64,000 nucleotides of DNA from Candidatus Amulumruptor caecigallinarius. GTDB lineage: Bacteria; Bacteroidota; Bacteroidia; Bacteroidales; Muribaculaceae. The DNA lies in the NCBI GenBank assembly GCA_023665605.1, contig JAMPDP010000001.1, positions 1,342,979 to 1,406,978 of the forward strand. Direction: 5' to 3'. Below, piece by piece: positions 47,824 through 55,932 of this stretch. The notes below the pieces were generated by a model, which did no database searches, was not told the origin of the DNA, and saw nothing but the letters and a program-made list of their open reading frames with translations. The translations under genes were made by a program, and so were the position numbers. Position 1 is the stretch's first letter, and the number at the start of each line of letters is the position of its first letter.

Positions 47824-49218
47824 ATGCCACGCCAAGTAAATCAAGTAAAGTTAGGCAACAAGTTCCTGCATGACGATGCGCACCGCGAGAGCCATGACCG
47901 TTGCCTTTGGGCTGCCCGGTTGCGTCGTGATGCCAAGACTCACTCAATTCCCCGGTGGGAGGAGATGCGTCTGTTGGCTTCACAAATCAAGATGCACACG
48001 CTGACACATCTTGACGAATACCTTGAGCAATTCGAGCGAAATGCCACGGCTAACGGTATACATGTGCATTGGGCCATTGATGCCGCCGAGCACAACAGCA
48101 TCGTGGCATCTATCATGGCGGAGCATAATGTCAAAGTGGTGACCAAAGGGAAATCCATGCTAATGGATGAGTGCGGTCTTACTCCCTATCTTGCCGAAAG
48201 GGGGATTGAGGTGTATGAGGCAGACCTTGGCGAGCGTATCCAACAGCTTGACAGGCAGCGCCCATCGCACATCGTCATGCCGGCCATTCACAAGCTGCGC
48301 TCCGATGTGGCACGACTCTTTGCAGACAAGCTCGGCTCTGACCCGGACAATGACGATCCGAAATATCTCAACTCGGTGATGCGAGCAGATATGCGGCGCA
48401 ACTATCGCCGTGTGGATTGCGGTATGAACGGTGTTAACTTCGCCATTGCCGAGACGGGTGGCATTGTGGTGTGTACAAACGAAGGTAATGCCGACATCAG
48501 TGCCAATGTGCCGCCACTGTTCATTGCCTCAATGGGCATAGAGAAGCTGATACCCCGCAAAGCGGATCTCGGCCTGTTTGTGAGGATGCTCTCGCGCAAT
48601 GCCCTGGGCTTTGACATAACGCAATTCACCTCGCACTACCACGGTCCTCGCAAGGGTCAGGAGATGCACATTGTGATTGTAGATAACGGACGGTCTACGA
48701 GGCTCTGCAATGACTATTGGGAGGTGCTGAAATGCATCCGTTGCGGAGCCTGCATGAACACATGTCCCGTCTTCCGCCGCACGAGCGGCATCAGCTATGA
48801 TGCTCCCTACATGGGGCCGCTCGGCATCGTGCTGGAGCCATCGTATGACCTCTACAAGTATGCCCGACTGCCATACTCATGCACCCACTGCGGTTCATGT
48901 GGTGCGGTTTGCCCGGTGAAGGTGCCGCTTCCCGATCTGATATTCTACTGGCGTGACGTGGTGGTGGATCACGGCTACGACGAGAAGATGCACCGTCTGG
49001 AGATGGATGTGGCCAAGATGGCCCTTAAAGATGCCACGTCACTCTCACGAATGGAAAAGCTGGGCTTGACGGCTTTGCGCTATCTGCCACGTGCTGTGGC
49101 TGAGATGCCTCTGAACCCCTGGGCACGTTATCACACCAATCCCGAGCCTCCGGCATACACATTCCGCCAATATTACCGCAAGAATATGCAGCCGGGACAG
49201 GAACAAACTGAAAAATAG
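47824..49218 (+). CDS. lutB: Lactate utilisation protein B (4Fe-4S, LUD domain)
   Basis: The 464-residue protein has an N-terminal LUD domain (~65-290, with ETGGIVVCTNEGNADI) and two 4Fe-4S clusters: CIRCGACMNTCPV (~303) and CTHCGSCGAVCPVKVP (~352). The C-terminal region ends with the NPWARYHTNPEPP-type stretch found in LutB. It is the iron-sulfur core of the lactate oxidation complex. lutC follows after 10 bases. Confidence 0.95.
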   Translation: MPRQVNQVKLGNKFLHDDAHRESHDRCLWAARLRRDAKTHSIPRWEEMRLLASQIKMHTLTHLDEYLEQFERNATANGIHVHWAIDAAEHNSIVASIMAEHNVKVVTKGKSMLMDECGLTPYLAERGIEVYEADLGERIQQLDRQRPSHIVMPAIHKLRSDVARLFADKLGSDPDNDDPKYLNSVMRADMRRNYRRVDCGMNGVNFAIAETGGIVVCTNEGNADISANVPPLFIASMGIEKLIPRKADLGLFVRMLSRNALGFDITQFTSHYHGPRKGQEMHIVIVDNGRSTRLCNDYWEVLKCIRCGACMNTCPVFRRTSGISYDAPYMGPLGIVLEPSYDLYKYARLPYSCTHCGSCGAVCPVKVPLPDLIFYWRDVVVDHGYDEKMHRLEMDVAKMALKDATSLSRMEKLGLTALRYLPRAVAEMPLNPWARYHTNPEPPAYTFRQYYRKNMQPGQEQTEK

Positions 49219-49228
49219 AGCAATCAAA

Positions 49229-49822
49229 ATGACCGAAAACAATATATCATCACGCGATGCCATTCTCAGCCGGGTGCGCAGCCACAGGCATCCTAAAGTG
49301 TCACTTCCAGAAGTGCCGCACATAGAGGTGACGGGTGACGTGCTTGAAAATTTCAAGAAGTCTCTCACCGGATTTGACGGCACTGTCGTGGAGGTGGCAT
49401 CGCGAGCCGAGGCTTTGGATTGGCTGCACACTCACGTGAGCGGCGGGACTGGTCCGGTGTACTCATCATGTGCCGGTTTTGAGGGGACGGTATCAGCTGA
49501 TATGCTTGAAGATCCTCACAATGCCGCTGACTTGCAATCATGTGTCACGGAGAGCTATCTCGGCGTTGGAGAAACCGGGTCGCTGTGGCTTACTGATGAG
49601 TCTCTTGGAGTGGTTGCGGCGGCTCTGCTCTGCATAGACCTCTATGTGCTGATAGACCGCCGGCGCATAGTGGCTGATATACATGAGGCCTACCGAGCGA
49701 TAGACCTGAGGGGAAGTCGTTATGGGTCGTTCTTCTCCGGACCGTCGGCTACGGCCGACATCGAGGCCATTCACATCACCGGCGCACAGGCCGAGATGTC
49801 GCTCACAGCCATCATCTACTGA
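49229..49822 (+). CDS. lutC: Lactate utilisation protein C (LUD domain)
   Basis: The 197-residue protein is a single LUD domain. Conserved parts are VTESYLGVGETGSLWLTDES (~110-130), IDLYVLIDRRRIVADIHEAY and GPSATADIEAIHITGAQ. This is the usual length. Its last 7 bases overlap the end of the convergent radical SAM gene (49816-49822), so no terminator lies between them. Confidence 0.93.
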   Translation: MTENNISSRDAILSRVRSHRHPKVSLPEVPHIEVTGDVLENFKKSLTGFDGTVVEVASRAEALDWLHTHVSGGTGPVYSSCAGFEGTVSADMLEDPHNAADLQSCVTESYLGVGETGSLWLTDESLGVVAAALLCIDLYVLIDRRRIVADIHEAYRAIDLRGSRYGSFFSGPSATADIEAIHITGAQAEMSLTAIIY

Positions 49823-50655
49823 GAGGCTTCCTCAATCCACTCCGAGGGGTCGCGCCGTGAAGGTCCGTAAGGCACCACCTTGTGCGGGGTAACGCAGTAG
49901 CGGCAGAAAGGCACTGCGTGATTGATGAAACGTTTCACCTGCTTGACATCCGTCAACCCATCGAGCGAAATATAGTCTTTCTCAGTGAGATTGAATTGCT
50001 CCTGCGACACGGCATTAAGCCTCCCGATGAACGCGCTTGTGGCGCAGCCGAACAGCTTTCCCTCAGTCACTGTGAGACACCCTCGGTTGAAGCAGCGGAA
50101 GTGTGAGAGGGATGCATCTTGTTTTCCGGTCGGGTCGAGCCCGAACTTGAAGAAGGTGCCATGCCGGCCGCGGTCGCCATAGACACGCACCTTTACGCCT
50201 TTGCTCTCGCAGAGCCTGATAACTGCATCATAGTCAAACTTCACCGGGTAACGCGTCAGTTCAATCACAACAGCGCTTTCACGCACAGCAGCCCAAAAGG
50301 CAGCATCCATGCGGGGCAGCATCAGTCCGTTGGTGTAAATTACTCGCTCGGCGTCAGGGAAATATTTGGCAAGCAAGCGCATCGCTTCCGGCAGCAGTGG
50401 ATAAAGCAGCGTCTCACCACCCACAAGTCCCACTTTGGCAAGCTCAGAGCCACAGACTTTGGCAATCCGCGACATATCTCCCTCCACCGATTCAAGTGAG
50501 GGCATATCGGACGGAGCAAGAGGGGAATAATGAGTGCAGCCTTTGCAGTTGAGGTTGCAATGCTCGGCTACCACAAACTCTATCTTCAGCGGCTGGCGGT
50601 AGGCACCGGTGAGACGGCGGACAATGCGTTTGGTGTTGGCGATGAAATTTTTCAT
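49816..50655 (-). CDS. Radical SAM protein in a glycosyltransferase cluster
   Basis: The ATG at 50655 (MKNFIANTKR) gives 279 residues; a TTG at 50667 would lie inside the promoter. The cluster motif C-N-L-N-C-K-G-C (CX3CX2C) is at ~33-40 and holds the SAM-binding 4Fe-4S centre. Further cysteines near the end (CFNRGCLTVTEGKLFGCA, ~182-200; VPFCRYC, ~245) resemble a short SPASM-like auxiliary site. The substrate is unknown. Similar proteins are found in surface polysaccharide and glycopeptide loci, and two glycosyltransferase genes adjoin it. Confidence 0.85.
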   Translation of the reverse strand: MKNFIANTKRIVRRLTGAYRQPLKIEFVVAEHCNLNCKGCTHYSPLAPSDMPSLESVEGDMSRIAKVCGSELAKVGLVGGETLLYPLLPEAMRLLAKYFPDAERVIYTNGLMLPRMDAAFWAAVRESAVVIELTRYPVKFDYDAVIRLCESKGVKVRVYGDRGRHGTFFKFGLDPTGKQDASLSHFRCFNRGCLTVTEGKLFGCATSAFIGRLNAVSQEQFNLTEKDYISLDGLTDVKQVKRFINHAVPFCRYCVTPHKVVPYGPSRRDPSEWIEEASQ

Positions 50656-50664
50656 TATTAATGC

Positions 50665-50672
50665 CAAAGTTA
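50665..50672 (-). promoter_or_regulatory. -7 element TAACTTTG of the radical SAM gene
   Basis: The minus-strand TAACTTTG lies 10 bases before the ATG at 50655. It stands back to back with the plus-strand -7 element at 50684-50691. Confidence 0.5.
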
Positions 50673-50683
50673 AGAATAATTCC

Positions 50684-50691
50684 TATCTTTG
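50684..50691 (+). promoter_or_regulatory. -7 element TATCTTTG of the glycosyltransferase gene
   Basis: TATCTTTG is a full match. The expected transcript would start near 50698, giving a leader of about 80 bases before the favoured start codon at 50781. Confidence 0.5.
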
Positions 50692-50780
50692 GAGAAACCA
50701 TCACACATATCTCTTAACATTATGAGAGAATGTACAGCCCTCACACTTTCAATCGTTGCCGTCACAGCCACGGCAATTCA

Positions 50781-51611
50781 ATGATGCAGCTTGAGGTTCT
50801 GACAGCTGTCTATGGCATTGACGGCATCCACCGTTTGGCCGCCTCGCTGCGGCCTGCGGTGGATGGCGTGAGTTATCTGGTGAATATACAAGGGGTTTAT
50901 CCCGGCACGGTATTACCCGATGAACTCGTCAGGCCTGATATGCGGGTGCGATTCACAGACAGCATCGGCGTGAGCCGGAACCGCAACGAACTGCTTGACC
51001 GTGCTACGGCCCCGCTGGTGCTGATGAGCGATGACGACTTGGATTACACTGCCGATGGGCTCAGGGGAGTGATTGAGGCATTTCAGAACTATCCTGAGGC
51101 AGACCTGCTGACTTTCAGACACTCCGGCGATGACCCGACATTTGTCAGATTTCCAGCCCGTAGCTTTGATTTGCGTGAGACTCCGAAAGATTACTTCGTG
51201 ACCTGCTTTGACATAGCGATTCGCCGCAATGAGGCCACCAAGGAGCTACGCTTTGATGACCGGTTCAGCATCGGGACTCCGTTTCCGCAAGGCGAGGAGG
51301 ATATTTTCATGGCAGATGCCCGGCGCATGAAGCTGAGAGCAAGGTATGTACCGCTTACGGTGAGTCATCATCCGGGAGCCACAACCTTCCCGAGGCTCCG
51401 CGCTACCAAGGATTACATCAGCGGAAAGGGTGCTGTGTTTGCACGAACAAGGCCATACACTTGGCCGCTAAGAATGCTGACGCACGCACTGCGCGAGTGC
51501 AAGAACCCCGATATGCCGGCTGTCACAAAATATGTCGCGTGGTGGACTCGCGGTGCCTTTCAGGCAATATGGATGATGCTGCTCACACCGCGAAATAAGA
51601 GCAGGAACTGA
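50781..51611 (+). CDS. GT-A type glycosyltransferase
   Basis: The ATG at 50781 (MMQLEVLTAVYG) gives 276 residues with a normal GT-A beginning; ATG 50730 would add 17 residues of unlikely sequence. Visible are IGVSRNRNELLDRATAPLVLMSDDDLDY, where SDDD is the metal-binding DxD region, an acceptor-side segment GTPFPQGEEDIFMADARRM with the catalytic acid ED, and SHHPG. The donor sugar is unknown. A 20-codon frame (50722-50784) ends in ATGA overlap with the start. Confidence 0.8.
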   Translation: MMQLEVLTAVYGIDGIHRLAASLRPAVDGVSYLVNIQGVYPGTVLPDELVRPDMRVRFTDSIGVSRNRNELLDRATAPLVLMSDDDLDYTADGLRGVIEAFQNYPEADLLTFRHSGDDPTFVRFPARSFDLRETPKDYFVTCFDIAIRRNEATKELRFDDRFSIGTPFPQGEEDIFMADARRMKLRARYVPLTVSHHPGATTFPRLRATKDYISGKGAVFARTRPYTWPLRMLTHALRECKNPDMPAVTKYVAWWTRGAFQAIWMMLLTPRNKSRN

Positions 51612-51621
51612 CTCGTTTGGC

Positions 51622-52791
51622 TCACGTGCCACAAAGGCACCTTTGCCAATGTGAGAGGACTCGCGTAGCTACCACGCGCGGCGAGTTGTGACGCTCCACG
51701 AACTCGCGGCTCTCCAGGCCGCGTGAACGCAGCGACTCGGGATGCAGCACTAAGTCAGTCATAGCGTTCTGAAGCTGATTGACATCCGGCAGTGCATTGA
51801 TGATGGGGCGCAACTCTTTCTCTCCGATGAAGTCATAAAAATCTTCCTCGGCACCGCTCAACACGGTTTTTCCGCGAGCCATTGCAAGCAGAGCGTTGGT
51901 GGCGGGAGTGTAGCTGTACACTTGGTCAAGCACAATGTGGGCTGAGTCAAGCAGCTGCAAGTACTCTGAATAGGGACGGTCTTCGACAATGACGAGCTCG
52001 GCTTTGTCCGGGTGAGCCTCAACCACACGCCGGGCTGCCGTTTCGAGCAAGTCAGTGCCTTTTTCCAAAAGGCGCGAGGAGTGACGTCCGAGGAATATAC
52101 GCACTTTGCGAGGTGTCTCGTCAAGACCGGTGGGAGTCACCTTGTCAACATCTACCGGAATGCCGGCATAGCCTACCTTGTCAGCATCGAGCACTCTTTG
52201 GCCGGCAATCCAGTATTCATAGAGTGCGGTTGTCATGCCGTCAGCCCGAGCATACACATATCGTGCAAGCTCCTTAAGTTCCGGCGCGAGCCATCCGTAA
52301 AAATCAGGGTGCTCCATCGCCAGAGGTGCGGGAGATCCGTCAGCATTGTGCCACTCAGTGTAACGGATTGCTGATGAAGGGTCGGTGAGTTCTTCTATGA
52401 CGTACGGGTCATAGCCGGTGCCCATCAGGAACATTGAGCCGTTTCGGCGGCGGAGCATATCAATCACGGCCCTCACGCGACGGGGACGGAGTGTTAGAGC
52501 GGAGGGATTATTCAGGCCAACCACATCAAAGCCGCTCAGACGTGGCGCAAGCGTGGTGTGAAGACGTGCGTACAAATCAATGCCTCCGAGTTTGCCCGGA
52601 AGCCGCCTGCGAATGTTGATGTCGCGGTCGGTGTCCATGAAGAAGCAGCCTTCCGAGGCTGTGGTCACCTCGCAGCCACACTGTTGCAGAGCATCGGCCA
52701 TTGCAGGGGTGTAGTTGCTGTAATCTCCGAACAGAAGCACTCGCAGCGGGCGGTCCGAGCGGAGCTTGGAGGGTTGCCGGGACTTTGACAT
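51622..52791 (-). CDS. GT4-like glycosyltransferase
   Basis: The 389-residue protein has two Rossmann-like halves. The N-terminal half begins RPLRVLLFGDYSNYTPAMADALQ. The C-terminal half has RKVRIFLGRHSSRLLEKGTDLL, AELVIVEDRPYSEYLQLLDSAHIVLDQV and a nucleotide-sugar region around ALLAMARGKTVLSGAEEDF with acidic residues, in the GT-B pattern. Its ATG overlaps the stop of the TonB receptor gene (TGATG), so they are co-translated. The product it builds is unknown. Confidence 0.8.
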   Translation of the reverse strand: MSKSRQPSKLRSDRPLRVLLFGDYSNYTPAMADALQQCGCEVTTASEGCFFMDTDRDINIRRRLPGKLGGIDLYARLHTTLAPRLSGFDVVGLNNPSALTLRPRRVRAVIDMLRRRNGSMFLMGTGYDPYVIEELTDPSSAIRYTEWHNADGSPAPLAMEHPDFYGWLAPELKELARYVYARADGMTTALYEYWIAGQRVLDADKVGYAGIPVDVDKVTPTGLDETPRKVRIFLGRHSSRLLEKGTDLLETAARRVVEAHPDKAELVIVEDRPYSEYLQLLDSAHIVLDQVYSYTPATNALLAMARGKTVLSGAEEDFYDFIGEKELRPIINALPDVNQLQNAMTDLVLHPESLRSRGLESREFVERHNSPRVVATRVLSHWQRCLCGT

Positions 52792-55202
52792 CAGAAATCT
52801 ATGGTGAGGCGGACGTTAATCTGTCGGCGGGTCAGATAATTAGGCACAGCGTAGGCATCGTTGTTCACATCTGTGACCCAATAGTAGGAGCTTACATTGG
52901 AGATGTCAAACAGGTTGAAGCAATCCACACCTACCCAGATGCTCTTCACCCAGCGGTGGATGCCGGTACGAGGTTCGCCCTCCGGCTTCGGTGTAACAAG
53001 ACCGTAAGACACGCCTACGTCAAGTCGCTTGTATGCCGGTGTACGGAAATATCCCTGATCCATAGTCTCACGTGGAGCGGTGAGAGGAAGGCCGTCAGAG
53101 AAGATTCCTTTTAGAGAGAATTTCAGCTTGGGGAGTTTGGGGAAGTAGTCGGTGAAATAGAGCGCAAGATTGTAACGCCGCTCGTTGGGACGAGGTACAC
53201 TCACGCCGTTCATCTTCTCGCGTGCATTGAGCAGCGACACGCTCAGCCATGAGTCACTGCCCGGCACAAACTGGCCGAACAGCCTCATGTCGATGCCGGC
53301 AACGTGCCCGGTGGTGAGGTTCTCCCCGGCATATACAATGCGCAGGTTATCGAGCGTGTATGGTATCAACTTGTTAAGAGCCTTATAATAAGCCTCCATA
53401 GAGAGCTTGAAGGGACGGTTGACAAACCGGAACGTGAAGTCAGAGCCGAGAATCACCTGATAGCTCTGCTGGCTCTTGATGTCAGAGTTAAGGGTAATGG
53501 AGCGGTTGCCCTCGGCATCGGTCTGTGCGAGGCGCATCTCCTTGTAGAAAGGACTCTGATAGTATAGCCCCGTGGCAAAGCGGAATGTCCATTTGTCATT
53601 GCGTGACGGTACGTAGCCAATATTGAGGCGTGGCGACACAAGGAATTCCTTGTTGAAACTCCAGTAGCTCATTCGGATACCACCGTTTATGCTCAGATAG
53701 CCGCCGTCCCACTGATGCCTCCATGTGTCTTGAACGAAGCCCTGTATGCGGGTGGAGGTAAGATCCTGTGATGACTGGAGGTTGTAAATCATTCGCACAT
53801 GTTCGCCGTCAGATGGGAGTGAGTAGCCGGCCGAATCGCGTTTCTCCCACTCGCGTGAACGCTCCATCACCTTCTCGTTGCGGAATGTGAGACCATATTC
53901 AAGCGTGTTCTTTGCCCCGATGCGTGAGCTGCCTTGCACGCCGATGGAGAACACCTGGGACTTCAATCTGTTACGCGCGTGCTCAAGATAGCGGCCAATG
54001 CCATCCTCAGCCCCGACCGATGTGTCGTCGGCACCGGAAGTATCCTTGATCCAATACTCTCCGGCAATGTCATATGTCACGAGTTCGTTGCTGAGAAAGC
54101 CTGATGCAAGCAATGATAGAGTGGTGCCCTTTGATGCTTTCCAATCAGCCGTGAGAGCACCGAACCATGTCTCGAACTTGTCCTTCTCGCGGCCGTCAAA
54201 GTACACTTCAAAGGTTTGAGGATTTTGCGCAGTGCCAAACTTTGTCTCGCGGTTCTGTGGCGTGAATTTGTAGTTGTTCACGCTGATGTTACCGAGAAAC
54301 CCGAATTTGAGTTTGGGGGTAGGGGAGTAGTTGATGGATGTCTGGAAATCAAAATACTTGGGGTCATATTCACCCTTGTCATCAAGCGACGACAGCAGAG
54401 AATTGTTGGCCTTGTAGCGGATGCCGTACAGCTGCGAGAACTTCTTGGAGCTCTGGCCGAAAGCGACAGAGCCTCCCATGAGTGAGGCGGATATGGAACC
54501 TTCAAGGGCCTCGGGCTGACGATAGGTTATGTCAAGCACAGACGACATCTTGTCGGCATACTTGGCCGGGAAACCACCGGTGGAGAAGTTAACCGAACCT
54601 ACCATATCAGGGTTTATAATACTCAAACCCTCCTGCTGGCCGGAGGTGATCAGCTGCGGGCGATATACCTCAATACCGTTGATATACACGGAGTTTTCAT
54701 CATAAGAGCCTCCGCGCACCGAGTACTGTGAGGAGAGCTCGTTGCTGGCTGATACACCGGCAAGGGTGGTGATCACGCTCTCCACCTGGCCGCCGGAGGC
54801 ATCGGGCAAGCGGCGTACATCAGCAGGGCTTACAGTCTGCATCTGTGAAGTTTGGGCTTTGATGGCCTGTATCTCCACTTCGCCAAGTGCTTTCGTTGCT
54901 TCAAGCAGGCGCATGTTCAGTGTGATGTCACCCTTGGGCTTAATCAGGGTGCGCGTTTCCTCGCGATAGCCAATGCACGTAAACGTAACGCGCACGGTGT
55001 CTGCCTGAGGCATAGACAGGCGGTAGTCGCCCTGAAGGTTGGTCTGCGTGCCAAGCGCAGTCCCGGCAACCTTCACAGTGACAAACTCCACGGGGGAGTT
55101 GGCTTCGTCAGTGACTTTGCCGTGTATAGTGACCTGCGCCGCCACAGATAGGGCTGTGCAGAGCGACAGAGCAAGAGTAATGATAATGCGTGACAGTTTC
55201 AT
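52791..55202 (-). CDS. TonB-dependent outer-membrane receptor
   Basis: The 803-residue protein has a signal peptide (1-~22) and an N-terminal carboxypeptidase-regulatory-like domain (TIHGKVTDEANSPVEFVTVKVAGTALG in parts, ~25-100). A plug domain follows (SPADVRRLPDASGGQVESVI to ~240, with YSVRGGSYDENSVYING), and then a 22-strand barrel ending with a terminal Phe (NVRLTIDF). No SusD partner adjoins it, so it is not a classic SusCD pair. The ligand is unknown. It is followed without a gap by the GT4-like gene. Confidence 0.9.
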   Translation of the reverse strand: MKLSRIIITLALSLCTALSVAAQVTIHGKVTDEANSPVEFVTVKVAGTALGTQTNLQGDYRLSMPQADTVRVTFTCIGYREETRTLIKPKGDITLNMRLLEATKALGEVEIQAIKAQTSQMQTVSPADVRRLPDASGGQVESVITTLAGVSASNELSSQYSVRGGSYDENSVYINGIEVYRPQLITSGQQEGLSIINPDMVGSVNFSTGGFPAKYADKMSSVLDITYRQPEALEGSISASLMGGSVAFGQSSKKFSQLYGIRYKANNSLLSSLDDKGEYDPKYFDFQTSINYSPTPKLKFGFLGNISVNNYKFTPQNRETKFGTAQNPQTFEVYFDGREKDKFETWFGALTADWKASKGTTLSLLASGFLSNELVTYDIAGEYWIKDTSGADDTSVGAEDGIGRYLEHARNRLKSQVFSIGVQGSSRIGAKNTLEYGLTFRNEKVMERSREWEKRDSAGYSLPSDGEHVRMIYNLQSSQDLTSTRIQGFVQDTWRHQWDGGYLSINGGIRMSYWSFNKEFLVSPRLNIGYVPSRNDKWTFRFATGLYYQSPFYKEMRLAQTDAEGNRSITLNSDIKSQQSYQVILGSDFTFRFVNRPFKLSMEAYYKALNKLIPYTLDNLRIVYAGENLTTGHVAGIDMRLFGQFVPGSDSWLSVSLLNAREKMNGVSVPRPNERRYNLALYFTDYFPKLPKLKFSLKGIFSDGLPLTAPRETMDQGYFRTPAYKRLDVGVSYGLVTPKPEGEPRTGIHRWVKSIWVGVDCFNLFDISNVSSYYWVTDVNNDAYAVPNYLTRRQINVRLTIDF

Positions 55203-55361
55203 CTACATATATTAACGGCATCCGTAGCTAAAAATTACATACCTGCTTACCTGTGATTAGAAGATGATTACAAATGGCTGATAATTAACAATGTATAAAA
55301 TAATTAGAATTGTTGGGCAAAAAAGTTGCCCAAAATATTAGGTTTTGTCGATTTTTGTCCT

Positions 55362-55824
55362 TAGCTTTGCATCAGAGTATTTGACCGACCGCCGGCACGC
55401 CTCCACACCGTGTCACACCAAGCGCAACGAATCTTACTTAAGACCGGTTCTCAACCAAAGGGGAGGTCTGATTAATGTCTAAACATCAGCTTACAGGGCG
55501 GCGCGTTCGTCAATATCAAATGACTCTGTCTCCACTAACTTTTGCCGACATTTTACACCCATATGTATCCCCGTCACTTAACGGGGATGCATCAACGCAT
55601 CTCCCGGCTTGCTCGTCGAGCCGGGAGTGTTACGACCATTATCTTCACTGAAACACTGTGAATAAACCGTTTACCTTGTTTTGGGGATGTTAAGAGAGGT
55701 GTGGCCCGAGACCACAAGCCTCAGGCCGCATCTCTCTTATAATGGTCTTAACCCACCACTGAAAAGCACAGCTTGCTTACCAATTCGATTTCAGACACCG
55801 GAGCGCCATAACCCGCTCCGGTGT
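55362..55824 (+). ncRNA. Candidate structured noncoding RNA (unassigned)
   Basis: The 730-base gap between the TonB receptor and HtrA holds a -7 element TAGCTTTG (55362-55369), several perfect hairpins and a terminator. Hairpins are 55567-55574/55581-55588 (ATCCCCGT/ACGGGGAT) and 55601-55609/55619-55627 (CTCCCGGCT/AGCCGGGAG). A 15-pair helix joins 55692-55706 to 55724-55738, enclosed by a 9-pair long-range helix of 55634-55642 with 55739-55747 (GACCATTAT/ATAATGGTC). The 3' end is an 11-pair hairpin (55795-55824). I do not see RNase P, tmRNA or SRP signatures. A second possible start, TAACTTTTG, lies at 55536. Confidence 0.5.
55795..55824 (+). terminator. Terminator of the candidate RNA
   Basis: ACACCGGAGCG (55795-55805) and CGCTCCGGTGT (55814-55824) form a perfect 11-pair stem around an 8-base loop, followed by TGTTATT. 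Confidence 0.6.
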
Positions 55825-55855
55825 TGTTATTGACGCTGTGATGACAGATATGATT

Positions 55856-55891
55856 AGCCCCCGGGAGCCATTGGAAAGGGCACCGGGGGCT
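55856..55891 (-). terminator. Terminator after the HtrA/DegP gene
   Basis: AGCCCCCGG (55856-55864) pairs perfectly with CCGGGGGCT (55883-55891). It lies 42 bases beyond the stop codon of the htrA gene and separates it from the candidate RNA that runs the other way. Confidence 0.65.
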
Positions 55892-55932
55892 GCTGCTATG
55901 AAAGTATCGTTTACGCAGGTGTGGTGGTAGGG

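Noticed and set aside
55203..55932. Cobalamin riboswitch upstream of the TonB receptor on the minus strand
   Set aside because: I looked for the B12 box and the conserved core on the minus strand and did not find them. The terminator direction and the -7 element favour a plus-strand RNA.
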